In this document: piece after piece, positions 55,411-64,000 of the stretch | Position numbering within the stretch: the stretch's first letter is position 1 | Layout: each line of letters begins with the position of its first letter | DNA from: Nocardia anocheti | GTDB lineage: Bacteria; Actinomycetota; Actinomycetes; Mycobacteriales; Mycobacteriaceae | NCBI RefSeq assembly: GCF_029675105.1 | Contig: NZ_JAQQFV010000005.1 | Span: 186,001 to 250,000 of the forward strand | Direction of reading: 5' to 3' | Length of the DNA: 64,000 nt | Program-made: the position numbers and the translations under genes | Notes under the pieces: generated by a model | Told to the model about the DNA's origin: nothing | The model's input: only the letters and a program-made list of their open reading frames with translations | Database searches by the model: none

Positions 55411-56820
55411 TCAGAGACAGGCACCGAGCAACTCCTCCATCGATTCGTGCACCGAGGCCGCGAGGACGTCGATGTCGGCCATGGCGTCGCGGTCGGCGTT
55501 GAGTCCGTAGAAGACCTGACCGTCGTACGAGGTGAGTCCGAAACTCAACGTCTGATTGCGCAGCAGCGGCGATACCGGATACATCTCCAGCATGCGCGCC
55601 CCACCGATGTACATGGCGGTCTGTGGTCCCGGCGCGTTGGTGATCACCAGGTTGAACGTGTTGTCGGCGAAGGTACTCGCCGCCCGCACACTCATCGCGT
55701 GCAGGCTCGCCGGAGCGAACCCGGCCAGATGCACCAGCGTGCGCGCCCGCACCCGCTTGCGCGCGCGACCCGCGGCGTCGGTGGCGTGGGAGATGTGCGA
55801 CAGGCGCATCGTCGGATTCGGTTCGCCCACCGGCAGATCGATGAGGAACGAGGACACCTCGCTGGCCGGGGTCAGCTGGTTGTCACCGTCGACGTAGACC
55901 GACATCGGCACCACCGCGCGCAGATTCGTCGACTCCACCAGCGCCTCGTTGCGCGAGAGCAACCAGTTGCGCAGCGCCCCGGTCACCACCGCCAGCACGG
56001 TGTCATTGATCGAGCAGTCGAAGTGGCGCCGGATCTTGCGGTAGTCCTCGAGGTCGGTGCGCACCACGTCGAAGCGGCGGCTGCGCGAGGTGCGCGCGTT
56101 GAGCGGGCTGTCCGGGGCGCCGGAGGTGGCCGCGCGTACCGCGTTGGCCGCGGCCTGCATCGCCATCCGGGTCCCGCGGACCACGCCGAACGCGCTCGAA
56201 CCGGCGTCGCGCATCACCTCGTAGGCCTCGCGTGGCTGCGCGGCCAGCTGCGAGAGCGCCCCAGCCAGCAGTTCCACGTCGGTGGGTTCGCGCGGCGCGC
56301 GCCAGGCGTCGTCGGCCAGTTCGCGGGGCAGCGGGCTGTTGTCGAGGATCACGTGCCCGATCTCGAGCGCGGTGTCACCGTCGACCAGCGCCGAATGCGA
56401 CTTGGTGAACACCGCGCTGCGCCCGTCGGACAGACCCTCGATCAGATACATCTCCCACAGCGGACGGCCCTGGTCCAGCGGGCGCGAGGCCAGCCGGGCG
56501 ACCAGGTCGTAGAGCTGTTCGTCGCTGCCGGGACCGGGCAGCGCGGAGCGGCGGATGTGATAGCTGATGTCGAAGCGGCTGTCCTCCACCCACACCGGCC
56601 TGCCCATGGCCAGCGGGATCTCGCGCACCTTGCGGCGGTAGCGGGGGACCAGCGGCAGCCGGGATTCCACCAGGTCGATGAGGCGTTCGTAGTCCAGGGC
56701 CGGGCCGCTGACCCCGGGCGCGGTGTTCCGCAGGATCGCTAGAGAGCCGATGTGGATCGGGTTGCTGCTCGATTCGAGCCGGTAGAACGACGCGTCCTGC
56801 GGCGTCAATCTCGTGATCAC
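55411..56820 (-). CDS. Wax ester synthase/diacylglycerol acyltransferase (WS/DGAT) homologue
   Basis: 469 aa. Matches the actinobacterial WS/DGAT family: L-T-P-Q-D-A-S-F-Y at the start, H-I-G-S-L-A-I-L, R-P-L-W-E-M-Y-L-I-E-G-L, then the active-site region, C-S-I-N-D-T-V-L-A-V-V-T-G-A-L-R (ND motif) and V-I-T-N-A-P-G-P. The family signature HHxxxDG reads H142-S143-A-L-V-D147-G148: the second, catalytic His is Ser. Such enzymes make triacylglycerol or wax esters for storage; this one may have altered or no activity. The locus matches the tgs3 region of M. tuberculosis. Confidence 0.88.
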   Translation of the reverse strand: MITRLTPQDASFYRLESSSNPIHIGSLAILRNTAPGVSGPALDYERLIDLVESRLPLVPRYRRKVREIPLAMGRPVWVEDSRFDISYHIRRSALPGPGSDEQLYDLVARLASRPLDQGRPLWEMYLIEGLSDGRSAVFTKSHSALVDGDTALEIGHVILDNSPLPRELADDAWRAPREPTDVELLAGALSQLAAQPREAYEVMRDAGSSAFGVVRGTRMAMQAAANAVRAATSGAPDSPLNARTSRSRRFDVVRTDLEDYRKIRRHFDCSINDTVLAVVTGALRNWLLSRNEALVESTNLRAVVPMSVYVDGDNQLTPASEVSSFLIDLPVGEPNPTMRLSHISHATDAAGRARKRVRARTLVHLAGFAPASLHAMSVRAASTFADNTFNLVITNAPGPQTAMYIGGARMLEMYPVSPLLRNQTLSFGLTSYDGQVFYGLNADRDAMADIDVLAASVHESMEELLGACL

Positions 56821-57067
56821 GCGCTCCGCTGCTCCTTCCGGCGCCGTATCCGCAGATCGGGCACGCGCTACATCCTACGTCACACCAGGTGAATCGCGGT
56901 GCCCGGCAATGCGGCTCGGCGGGCGCCGTGACCTGGGCCGATGACAGCGCCTGGTACACCGGGCACCGGTGCACCCTGCCGGGTACGGTGGTCTGCGGAC
57001 TACCATGGCCCACAACACTGTGGCTCACCAGCCGACCCACACTTCGACCAGAGGACTGACGAGACCC

Positions 57068-59863
<2,796 letters not shown>

Positions 59864-59877
59864 ACTAGTTCCCTGAC

Positions 59878-59905
59878 GAAGGCCCCCACCCCGGTGGGGG
59901 CCTTC
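59878..59905 (+). terminator. Terminator after secA1
   Basis: GAAGGCCCCCACC (59878-59890) and GGTGGGGGCCTTC (59893-59905) form a perfect 13-bp inverted repeat around two bases, starting 14 bases after the secA1 stop. The tail CGCTCGTT is only weakly T-rich. Confidence 0.8.
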
Positions 59906-59932
59906 GCTCGTTCCACCCACCCCGCCATACAC

Positions 59933-59964
59933 GCGCCATGCATGTGTTCCTACATGCATGGCGC
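59933..59964. promoter_or_regulatory. Operator of the VapBC-type module
   Basis: GCGCCATGCATGT (59933-59945) and ACATGCATGGCGC (59952-59964) are a perfect 13-bp inverted repeat with a 6-base spacer, 16 bases before the antitoxin ATG. A third GCATGCATGG half-copy spans 59975-59984 over the start codon. Toxin-antitoxin complexes commonly bind such repeats; TACTAT at 59967-59972 is a possible -10 box. Confidence 0.75.
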
Positions 59965-59980
59965 ATGTACTATTGCATGC

Positions 59981-60247
59981 ATGGTTGCCCTGCAGATCCG
60001 CGACGTTCCGGAGCCCCTGCGTGACCAGTTGGTCGCGCTGGCGCAGCGTCGCGGCCAGTCCCTTCAAGCTTTCCTGTTCGACCTCATCCGCGACGAGGCC
60101 CGCCGCCAGGACAATCTCGCCGTGCTCAAACAGTTCAGCCCCGCCACCTGGGATATCGCCTTCCCCGCCCACGACATCCAGGTCGCCCTGGATGCCGAAC
60201 GCGCCGAACGCGATTCGGCCCTGACCGATCAGGAGGCCGCCGAGTGA
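59981..60247 (+). CDS. FitA/VapB-type ribbon-helix-helix antitoxin
   Basis: 88 aa from ATG 59981. N-terminal ribbon-helix-helix: V-A-L-Q-I-R-D-V-P-E-P-L-R-D-Q-L-V-A-L-A-Q-R-R-G-Q-S-L-Q-A-F-L, the FitA-like pattern, followed by an acidic C-terminal tail that would wrap the toxin. The stop overlaps the PIN toxin start (GTGA). There is no good Shine-Dalgarno, and a -10-like TACTAT lies only 9 bases before the ATG, so the mRNA may be leaderless. A strong inverted repeat just upstream implies autorepression. Confidence 0.88.
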   Translation: MVALQIRDVPEPLRDQLVALAQRRGQSLQAFLFDLIRDEARRQDNLAVLKQFSPATWDIAFPAHDIQVALDAERAERDSALTDQEAAE

Positions 60248-60648
60248 TCGTGGTCGACGCCTCGGTCTTCGCCCACGCCCTCCTGAACCCCGGCCCCCTG
60301 GGCGAACACTGCCGCACCGCCCTCGAAGCCGACAACCGCTGGATCGCCCCCCAACATTGGACCATCGAGGTCCTCTCGGTGATCCGCTGCTTCACCCGAG
60401 CGGGCACCCTCACCCCCGACCAAGCCACCCATGCCGTCACCGCCTTGGAAAAGCTCGACCCCGAAGTCCCCATAACCCGAGTCCTGGTCCCCAGAATCTG
60501 GCAACTCCGCGACAACCTGACCGCCTACGACGCCGCCTACGTAGCCGCCGCCGAAGCCTACGGCTGCGAACTACTCACCACCGACACCCGATTGGCCAAC
60601 GCCCCGGGAATCACCTGCCCAGTACGCGTCCTGCGCTCCGAAGACTGA
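60244..60648 (+). CDS. VapC-type PIN-domain toxin
   Basis: 134 aa from GTG 60244. PIN ribonuclease with acidic residues D5 (V-V-D-A-S-V), E42 (T-I-E-V-L), D96 (A-Y-D-A-A-Y-V) and D114 (T-T-D-T-R-L), the Mg-binding set of VapC. The Y-D-A-A-Y-V-A and L-L-T-T-D-x-R-L blocks are diagnostic. VapC toxins cut specific tRNAs or rRNA when free of antitoxin. Translationally coupled to the upstream antitoxin. The target RNA is unknown. Confidence 0.92.
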   Translation: MIVVDASVFAHALLNPGPLGEHCRTALEADNRWIAPQHWTIEVLSVIRCFTRAGTLTPDQATHAVTALEKLDPEVPITRVLVPRIWQLRDNLTAYDAAYVAAAEAYGCELLTTDTRLANAPGITCPVRVLRSED

Positions 60649-60675
60649 TCCGCACCCGCCGCGAAGCCGCCCGCC

Positions 60676-61268
60676 CTACGGGCGGTGCAGCGCGTCGAGG
60701 GTGATCGCCAAGGTGACCGGACTGTCCAGGACCAGCGCGGTGCGGTGGACGCGGTGCGGCATGTACCGCATCCCGGACCAGTCGAGCCGGTACTCCTCGA
60801 TCCGGTCGATGAGTTCCCAGCTCTTGTCGAAGTGGACGATCAGGTAGACCGGAATGCCCGCTCGGGCGTAGAGCTGATGCTTGACCCCGATGTCACTGTC
60901 GACCGTTGCCCGCGAAGCGACTTCAGCGACCAGAACGATGTGCTCGCGCACCGTGTTGACGTCGTACGGCTCGCAATCCCGGACGAAGACATCGGGATAC
61001 CGGTATTGAGTCGGTGGTCCGCGGATTCGTCCTCCGCATCGGCGAATCGGACGGCGACATCGGACCCGACCCGCAGACAGGGACCGGCCGGATCACGCGC
61101 GTCTTCGAGTGCGGAGGCCAGGCGACGCACCACCCGACCGTGGGCGTCGGTCTGCGCCATCGCGCGCACGACGAGCCCATCGACCACCTCGAAGTCGCCG
61201 AAGGCGCTGCTGAGCGCCTCGTCGTCGCGGGCGGGCTCGAGCCTACCCGCAACCGGACGGCCCACCAC
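60676..61268 (-). pseudogene. Uma2 (DUF820) family endonuclease-like gene, frameshifted
   Basis: Two adjacent minus-strand frames together make one Uma2 protein. The 5' part (from GTG 61268 or 61265 to about 61010) encodes F-E-V-V-D-G-L-V-V, A-H-G-R-V-V-R-R-L-A-S-A-L-E-D-A and V-A-V-R-F-A-D-A-E-D-E. The 3' part (about 61010 to stop 60676) continues in a different frame with Y-R-Y-P-D-V-F-V-R-D, V-L-V-A-E-V-A-S-R-A-T and Y-A-R-A-G-I-P-V-Y-L-I-V. The join near 61000-61040 needs a one-base shift, so the gene is broken or carries a sequencing error. Uma2 proteins have a restriction-endonuclease-like fold of uncertain function. It is divergent from the lipoprotein gene, 19 bases away. Confidence 0.72.
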
Positions 61269-61287
61269 GGCGCTACCGGTGTGGTAG

Positions 61288-62457
61288 ATGTCGAGCGTGA
61301 TCGAACGGTGGCGGGGGATCGTCCTTCTGGTGTGTGTCGGTGTGGTGTTGAGCGGGTGTTCGCTCCAGCGGGCATCACCGTTCGATGAACGGGTGGAGGT
61401 GTTCGCCGACCTGCCGGAGACATGTGCCGGGATCGATGCCACCGTGGCGGACAGCCTGCGGCTCTTCGGCGGCGGACTACCCAGTCCGGAGCGTGGGCTC
61501 ACCGGAGACCCGCGATCGGACGGCAGCACCGGGCAGTCCCTGCGCTGCGTGCGAACCTTCGAGAATCCGGTCCCCGCCGGTACGGCGATGCCGTCGCGGG
61601 GTGCGATGCGGCGATCGGTGGTCGTCTCGTTGTGGCGGAGCCCGTCGGCACTCCGGGTCGGGGAAACCACGAGACCGATCGCGCCCGACACCGCGAGTTC
61701 GGAGATCGTCGTCGCCCCCACCGCATTGCCCGGTGTCGGCCATGACGCGATCACATGGGTGGAACGCATAGGCGACGGCATCGTCGCGGCACGTGCCGAG
61801 GCGACGATCGACAATCTCACCATCGACATCGAGACCCGGGGCGCAGACTGGTCGAGTTCGTTCCCGGTCAGCGACTCACCTGAGCTGCGTACCGATCTGC
61901 TCGCCGGAGCCGCCGCTCTCGTGACCGCGATGGCGGCAGCGCTACCGACACAGCTGTCACGCACCACGATCGGCGCCTATGCGTGGCTCCCCACGCCCTC
62001 GACCACGCGAGCGGCCGTCGCCGCGGAACCGTCGATCGACGCTTGGGATCCCTGTAGCCTGGCCGGTCCGGCCGCCGCAGCCGGTGTCACCGGCGCGGCT
62101 GAGCGGTCCGGCAGGCCCGATTCCCGCCACTGCTCGTGGGAGACCGACTGGGGAACTCTCGAGATCGACTCGGCAGCAGCTCTTTTCGAGCGCACTGTCT
62201 ATTCTCCCAGCCGCTACGCCGAGCCGGAACCGGTCGCGTTCGGCACGCGGAACGCGATCCGCGTGGTGTGGGAGTCCCGGAGCCCATACTTCTGCGTCCT
62301 CGCCTTCGACACCCCGTTCGCGACTACCGCGGGGCGCTCGGTGGGTGTCGTCACCTTGCAGATCACCGATAACCGCTCCACCTCACCCCGGCAGGCTTGC
62401 GACAGGCTCACGTCCATCACCACCACTCTGGCTTCCCACCTTCCGTCCCCGCGCTGA
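61288..62457 (+). CDS. DUF3558-like lipoprotein
   Basis: 389 aa, ATG 61288. Signal peptide with lipobox L-S-G-C24, so a membrane-anchored outer lipoprotein. Two related halves: an N-terminal half with V-E-V-F-A-D-L-P-E-T-C and R-C-V-R-T-F-E-N-P, and a C-terminal half with W-D-P-C-S-L-A-G-P-A-A-A-A-G-V, the D-P-C signature of DUF3558, plus paired Cys in R-H-C-S-W-E and Y-F-C-V-L-A-F-D-T-P-F. Function unknown; such lipoproteins are abundant in Nocardia and mycobacteria. A decayed paralogue follows directly. Confidence 0.8.
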   Translation: MSSVIERWRGIVLLVCVGVVLSGCSLQRASPFDERVEVFADLPETCAGIDATVADSLRLFGGGLPSPERGLTGDPRSDGSTGQSLRCVRTFENPVPAGTAMPSRGAMRRSVVVSLWRSPSALRVGETTRPIAPDTASSEIVVAPTALPGVGHDAITWVERIGDGIVAARAEATIDNLTIDIETRGADWSSSFPVSDSPELRTDLLAGAAALVTAMAAALPTQLSRTTIGAYAWLPTPSTTRAAVAAEPSIDAWDPCSLAGPAAAAGVTGAAERSGRPDSRHCSWETDWGTLEIDSAAALFERTVYSPSRYAEPEPVAFGTRNAIRVVWESRSPYFCVLAFDTPFATTAGRSVGVVTLQITDNRSTSPRQACDRLTSITTTLASHLPSPR

Positions 62458-62474
62458 TCTGCTACCGCGGGGAT

Positions 62475-63592
62475 ATGCTGTCGCGCCGCGGAATCCGGCT
62501 CTGCGAGGGCCAGGCCGGGGTCGGTGTGGTAGAAGACGTACGGGTGGAGGTCTTTTCGGCTGTGCGCCTGGATGTGATGTGGTGGAGAAGGCGGTGGAGG
62601 CCTCACTGCGAACGGTCGGTGCGGCGGTGTTCGATCCCGAGGCGCATCTGCAGGTCGCCTCGGGAGGTGGGAGTCATGATCTGCAGTGTGGGGTGACGTT
62701 CGAGGATCCGATTCCCGCCGGTGATCTCTCCGCGGGGAGCCCGATGTCGCGCTCGGTGACGATTCGTCTCGCGGTGAACAAGACCGGCAAGCCCGTGGAC
62801 GAACAGAAGGCGCTGGTCGACTACGACCATCTCACCGCGGATGCTGTCGTAGGCCCGGAATCCGTGGCCGGAGTCGGTCAGGATTCGATGGTCTGGACCG
62901 AGGCCGAGGACGGTGTGGCGTCGGTTCTCACCAAGACCAGGATCGACAACCTGTGGATCGATGTCGAGGCCTCGGGGCGGAACTGGCAGGGCGACAACGC
63001 CTTTCCCTCCGAAGACTCACCACAGCTGCGCGCCGACCTGCGCGCCGCGGCCGATGCGCTCACCCCGGCCCTCGCCACGACGCTGCCGCCGTCGCTCCCG
63101 CGCACCGAACTCGGTCGACGGGAGCAGTTGCCGGATCCGACGATTCCCGCCACCGCGCCACCGCCGGATTTCGCGAGCTGGGACCCTTGCGCGCTCGCCG
63201 GAGCGCGCGCCGAAGCGGCGGGCCTTCCGGCAGAGCCTCACGACCGGAGCCCTGACGACTCCCGGTGTAGTTGGCGCACGACAGAGTTCGATCTGATGGT
63301 CGAAGCGGACCACCAGGGATTCGTGCGCAGGTACTTCGATCCCGGTCACTATCGTGACCCACGTCGAATCTCCCTCGCGGGTCGCGACGCGCTGCGGTTG
63401 CTCTGGAAAGACAGCGAATACCACTGCCTGCTGGCGTTCGACACCCCGTTCGGCATTCGCGACGACGGTCTACGCATGGGTTCGGTGAAGATCGAGATCT
63501 CCGTCCGGGACCCGAAGTCCACGGACCAGAACTGCGCCACCCTGACCCGCGTAGCGGAATCCCTGGTGCCGTCGCTCCCCGCCGACCGCTGA
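62475..63592 (+). pseudogene. Decayed paralogue of the DUF3558-like lipoprotein
   Basis: The 3' part (about 62553-63592, ~345 codons) parallels the upstream lipoprotein: L-Q-C-G-V-T-F-E-D-P-I-P-A-G, S-E-D-S-P-Q-L-R-A-D-L-R-A-A-A-D-A-L, W-D-P-C-A-L-A-G-A-R and Y-H-C-L-L-A-F-D-T-P-F-G. The matching N-terminal segment V-R-V-E-V-F lies in another frame (from ATG 62475), so a frameshift near 62550 separates them. Neither frame has a signal peptide or lipobox, and no ribosome site precedes an in-frame start (GTG 62579/62582 are poor). It looks like a tandem duplicate that lost its 5' end. Confidence 0.68.
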
Positions 63593-63593
63593 G

Positions 63594-63917
63594 CTACGAC
63601 GCCCGGTGGATGGGGTGGACGCGGGACAGGGCGCGTTTGGCTTCGGCGAGGGAGATGAGTTGGTCTTCGTCGTCGATTTCGGCGACGGCCGCTTCGGCCC
63701 ATTCGCGTAGGAGGGTGGAGACGCCGACGCGGCGTTCGTCGGCGAGGTCTTTGAGGCGGGAGTGCAGGCCGAGGGGTAACCGGATGGAGGTGGTCACCAT
63801 GATGTCCTCGTTGGCGGGGAGGCGGGGTGGGGCGTCGGCGGGCGTGTCGGAGAAGCTCAGCCGGTCCATGAAATCGGCGAGCTCTTCCTTGCTGGACGGA
63901 TAGTCCTGATCGCTCAT
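63594..63917 (-). CDS. Ribbon-helix-helix (CopG/BrnA-like) antitoxin
   Basis: 107 aa from ATG 63917, with GGGAATC upstream. An acidic N-terminal part is followed by a ribbon-helix-helix: V-T-T-S-I-R-L-P-L-G-L-H-S-R-L-K-D-L-A-D-E-R-R-V-G-V-S-T-L-L-R-E-W. That is the DNA-binding part of CopG-type antitoxins. Its start overlaps (ATGA) the stop of a gene entering from the window edge, the toxin-first order of BrnTA modules. Toxin identity rests on 28 residues only. It converges on the decayed lipoprotein gene. Confidence 0.75.
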   Translation of the reverse strand: MSDQDYPSSKEELADFMDRLSFSDTPADAPPRLPANEDIMVTTSIRLPLGLHSRLKDLADERRVGVSTLLREWAEAAVAEIDDEDQLISLAEAKRALSRVHPIHRAS

Positions 63918-64000
63918 GATCGATTCCCACTTTCCCACTGCTCGAATTGCGCCAGTTCCTCGGCGCGCATCGCGCGTGCGCCGATGATCACCCACGTCCA
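63914..64000 (-). CDS. Partial gene at window edge, BrnT-like toxin C-terminus
   Basis: Only the last 28 codons are inside the window; the reading frame is open to the edge and ends in TGA overlapping the antitoxin ATG. The visible end, V-I-I-G-A-R-A-M-R-A-E-E-L-A-Q-F-E, resembles the R-(V/I)-I-(S/G)-A-R-x-x-x-x-x-E end of BrnT-type RNase toxins. Gene order (toxin then ribbon-helix-helix antitoxin) also fits. Identity stays tentative until the full gene is read. Confidence 0.5.
   Translation of the reverse strand, partial: WTWVIIGARAMRAEELAQFEQWESGNRS

Overview
The window is high-GC, gene-dense actinobacterial chromosome. The organism is a mycolic-acid bacterium (order Mycobacteriales), most likely Nocardia or a close relative. 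Evidence: arabinogalactan linker genes (wbbL, rmlD, an Lcp1-type ligase), GDP-mannose genes (manA, pmmA, manB), coenzyme F420 genes (fbiA, fbiB), a WhiB2-type regulator, MtrA-MtrB-LpqB, SecA1, and many GTG starts with ATGA/GTGA overlaps. From memory, much of it matches the M. tuberculosis Rv3229c-Rv3268 block in content, with rearrangements and insertions. No rRNA, tRNA, CRISPR array, insertion sequence or prophage was seen.

Layout. 0.1-3.2 kb: a large SMC/Rad50-like ATPase with a zinc-hook-like CxxC and a C-terminal HEPN-like motif, followed by a small helical protein; this is the best candidate for a little-described (possibly defence) system. 3.2-5.4 kb: small YchJ-, SelT/W- and FmdB-type proteins and a ROK regulator. 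5.6-13.3 kb: a tightly overlapping operon with an SsuABC/TauABC-type importer, a flavin monooxygenase and a fused ABC exporter, ended by a perfect hairpin terminator. 13.6-15.2 kb: carboxylesterase. 15.2-20.5 kb: manB-wbbL-rmlD, divergent from lcp1 and a TIGR03089 gene. 20.6-29.1 kb: cytochrome P450, a DcuSR/CitAB-like two-component system, a TetR/DUF4267 divergent pair with twin operators, a carotenoid-desaturase-like oxidoreductase and two tandem cation diffusion facilitators. 29.2-34.6 kb: manA, a TobH/SIS-like gene, pmmA, DUF3499, a zincin-like protein and whiB2. 35.0-37.8 kb: fbiA-fbiB-Nudix. 38.0-41.5 kb: alkB-rubA-rubB-alkX and a second alkB. 41.6-49.9 kb: sahH, tmk, mtrA-mtrB-lpqB, a ComF-like gene and the long hibernation factor. 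49.9-56.8 kb (minus strand): bluB, two acyl-CoA desaturases, their reductase, a DUF6912-like gene and a wax ester synthase/DGAT homologue. 57.1-59.9 kb: secA1. 59.9-64 kb: an accessory tail with a VapBC-type module, a frameshifted Uma2 gene, one intact and one decayed DUF3558-like lipoprotein gene, and a BrnTA-like module cut by the window edge.

The genes form three functional themes. Cell-envelope construction: mannose and rhamnose donors, the arabinogalactan linker and ligase, MtrAB-LpqB and SecA1. Lipid and hydrocarbon metabolism: AlkB/rubredoxins, desaturases with reductase, WS/DGAT, P450 and esterase. Accessory modules sit at both ends. The most unusual signals are the ATPase-HEPN gene, a very long inverted repeat between sahH and tmk, two competing hairpins in the desaturase leader, a Ser in place of the catalytic His in the WS/DGAT homologue, and an 18-residue repeat tail on one desaturase.
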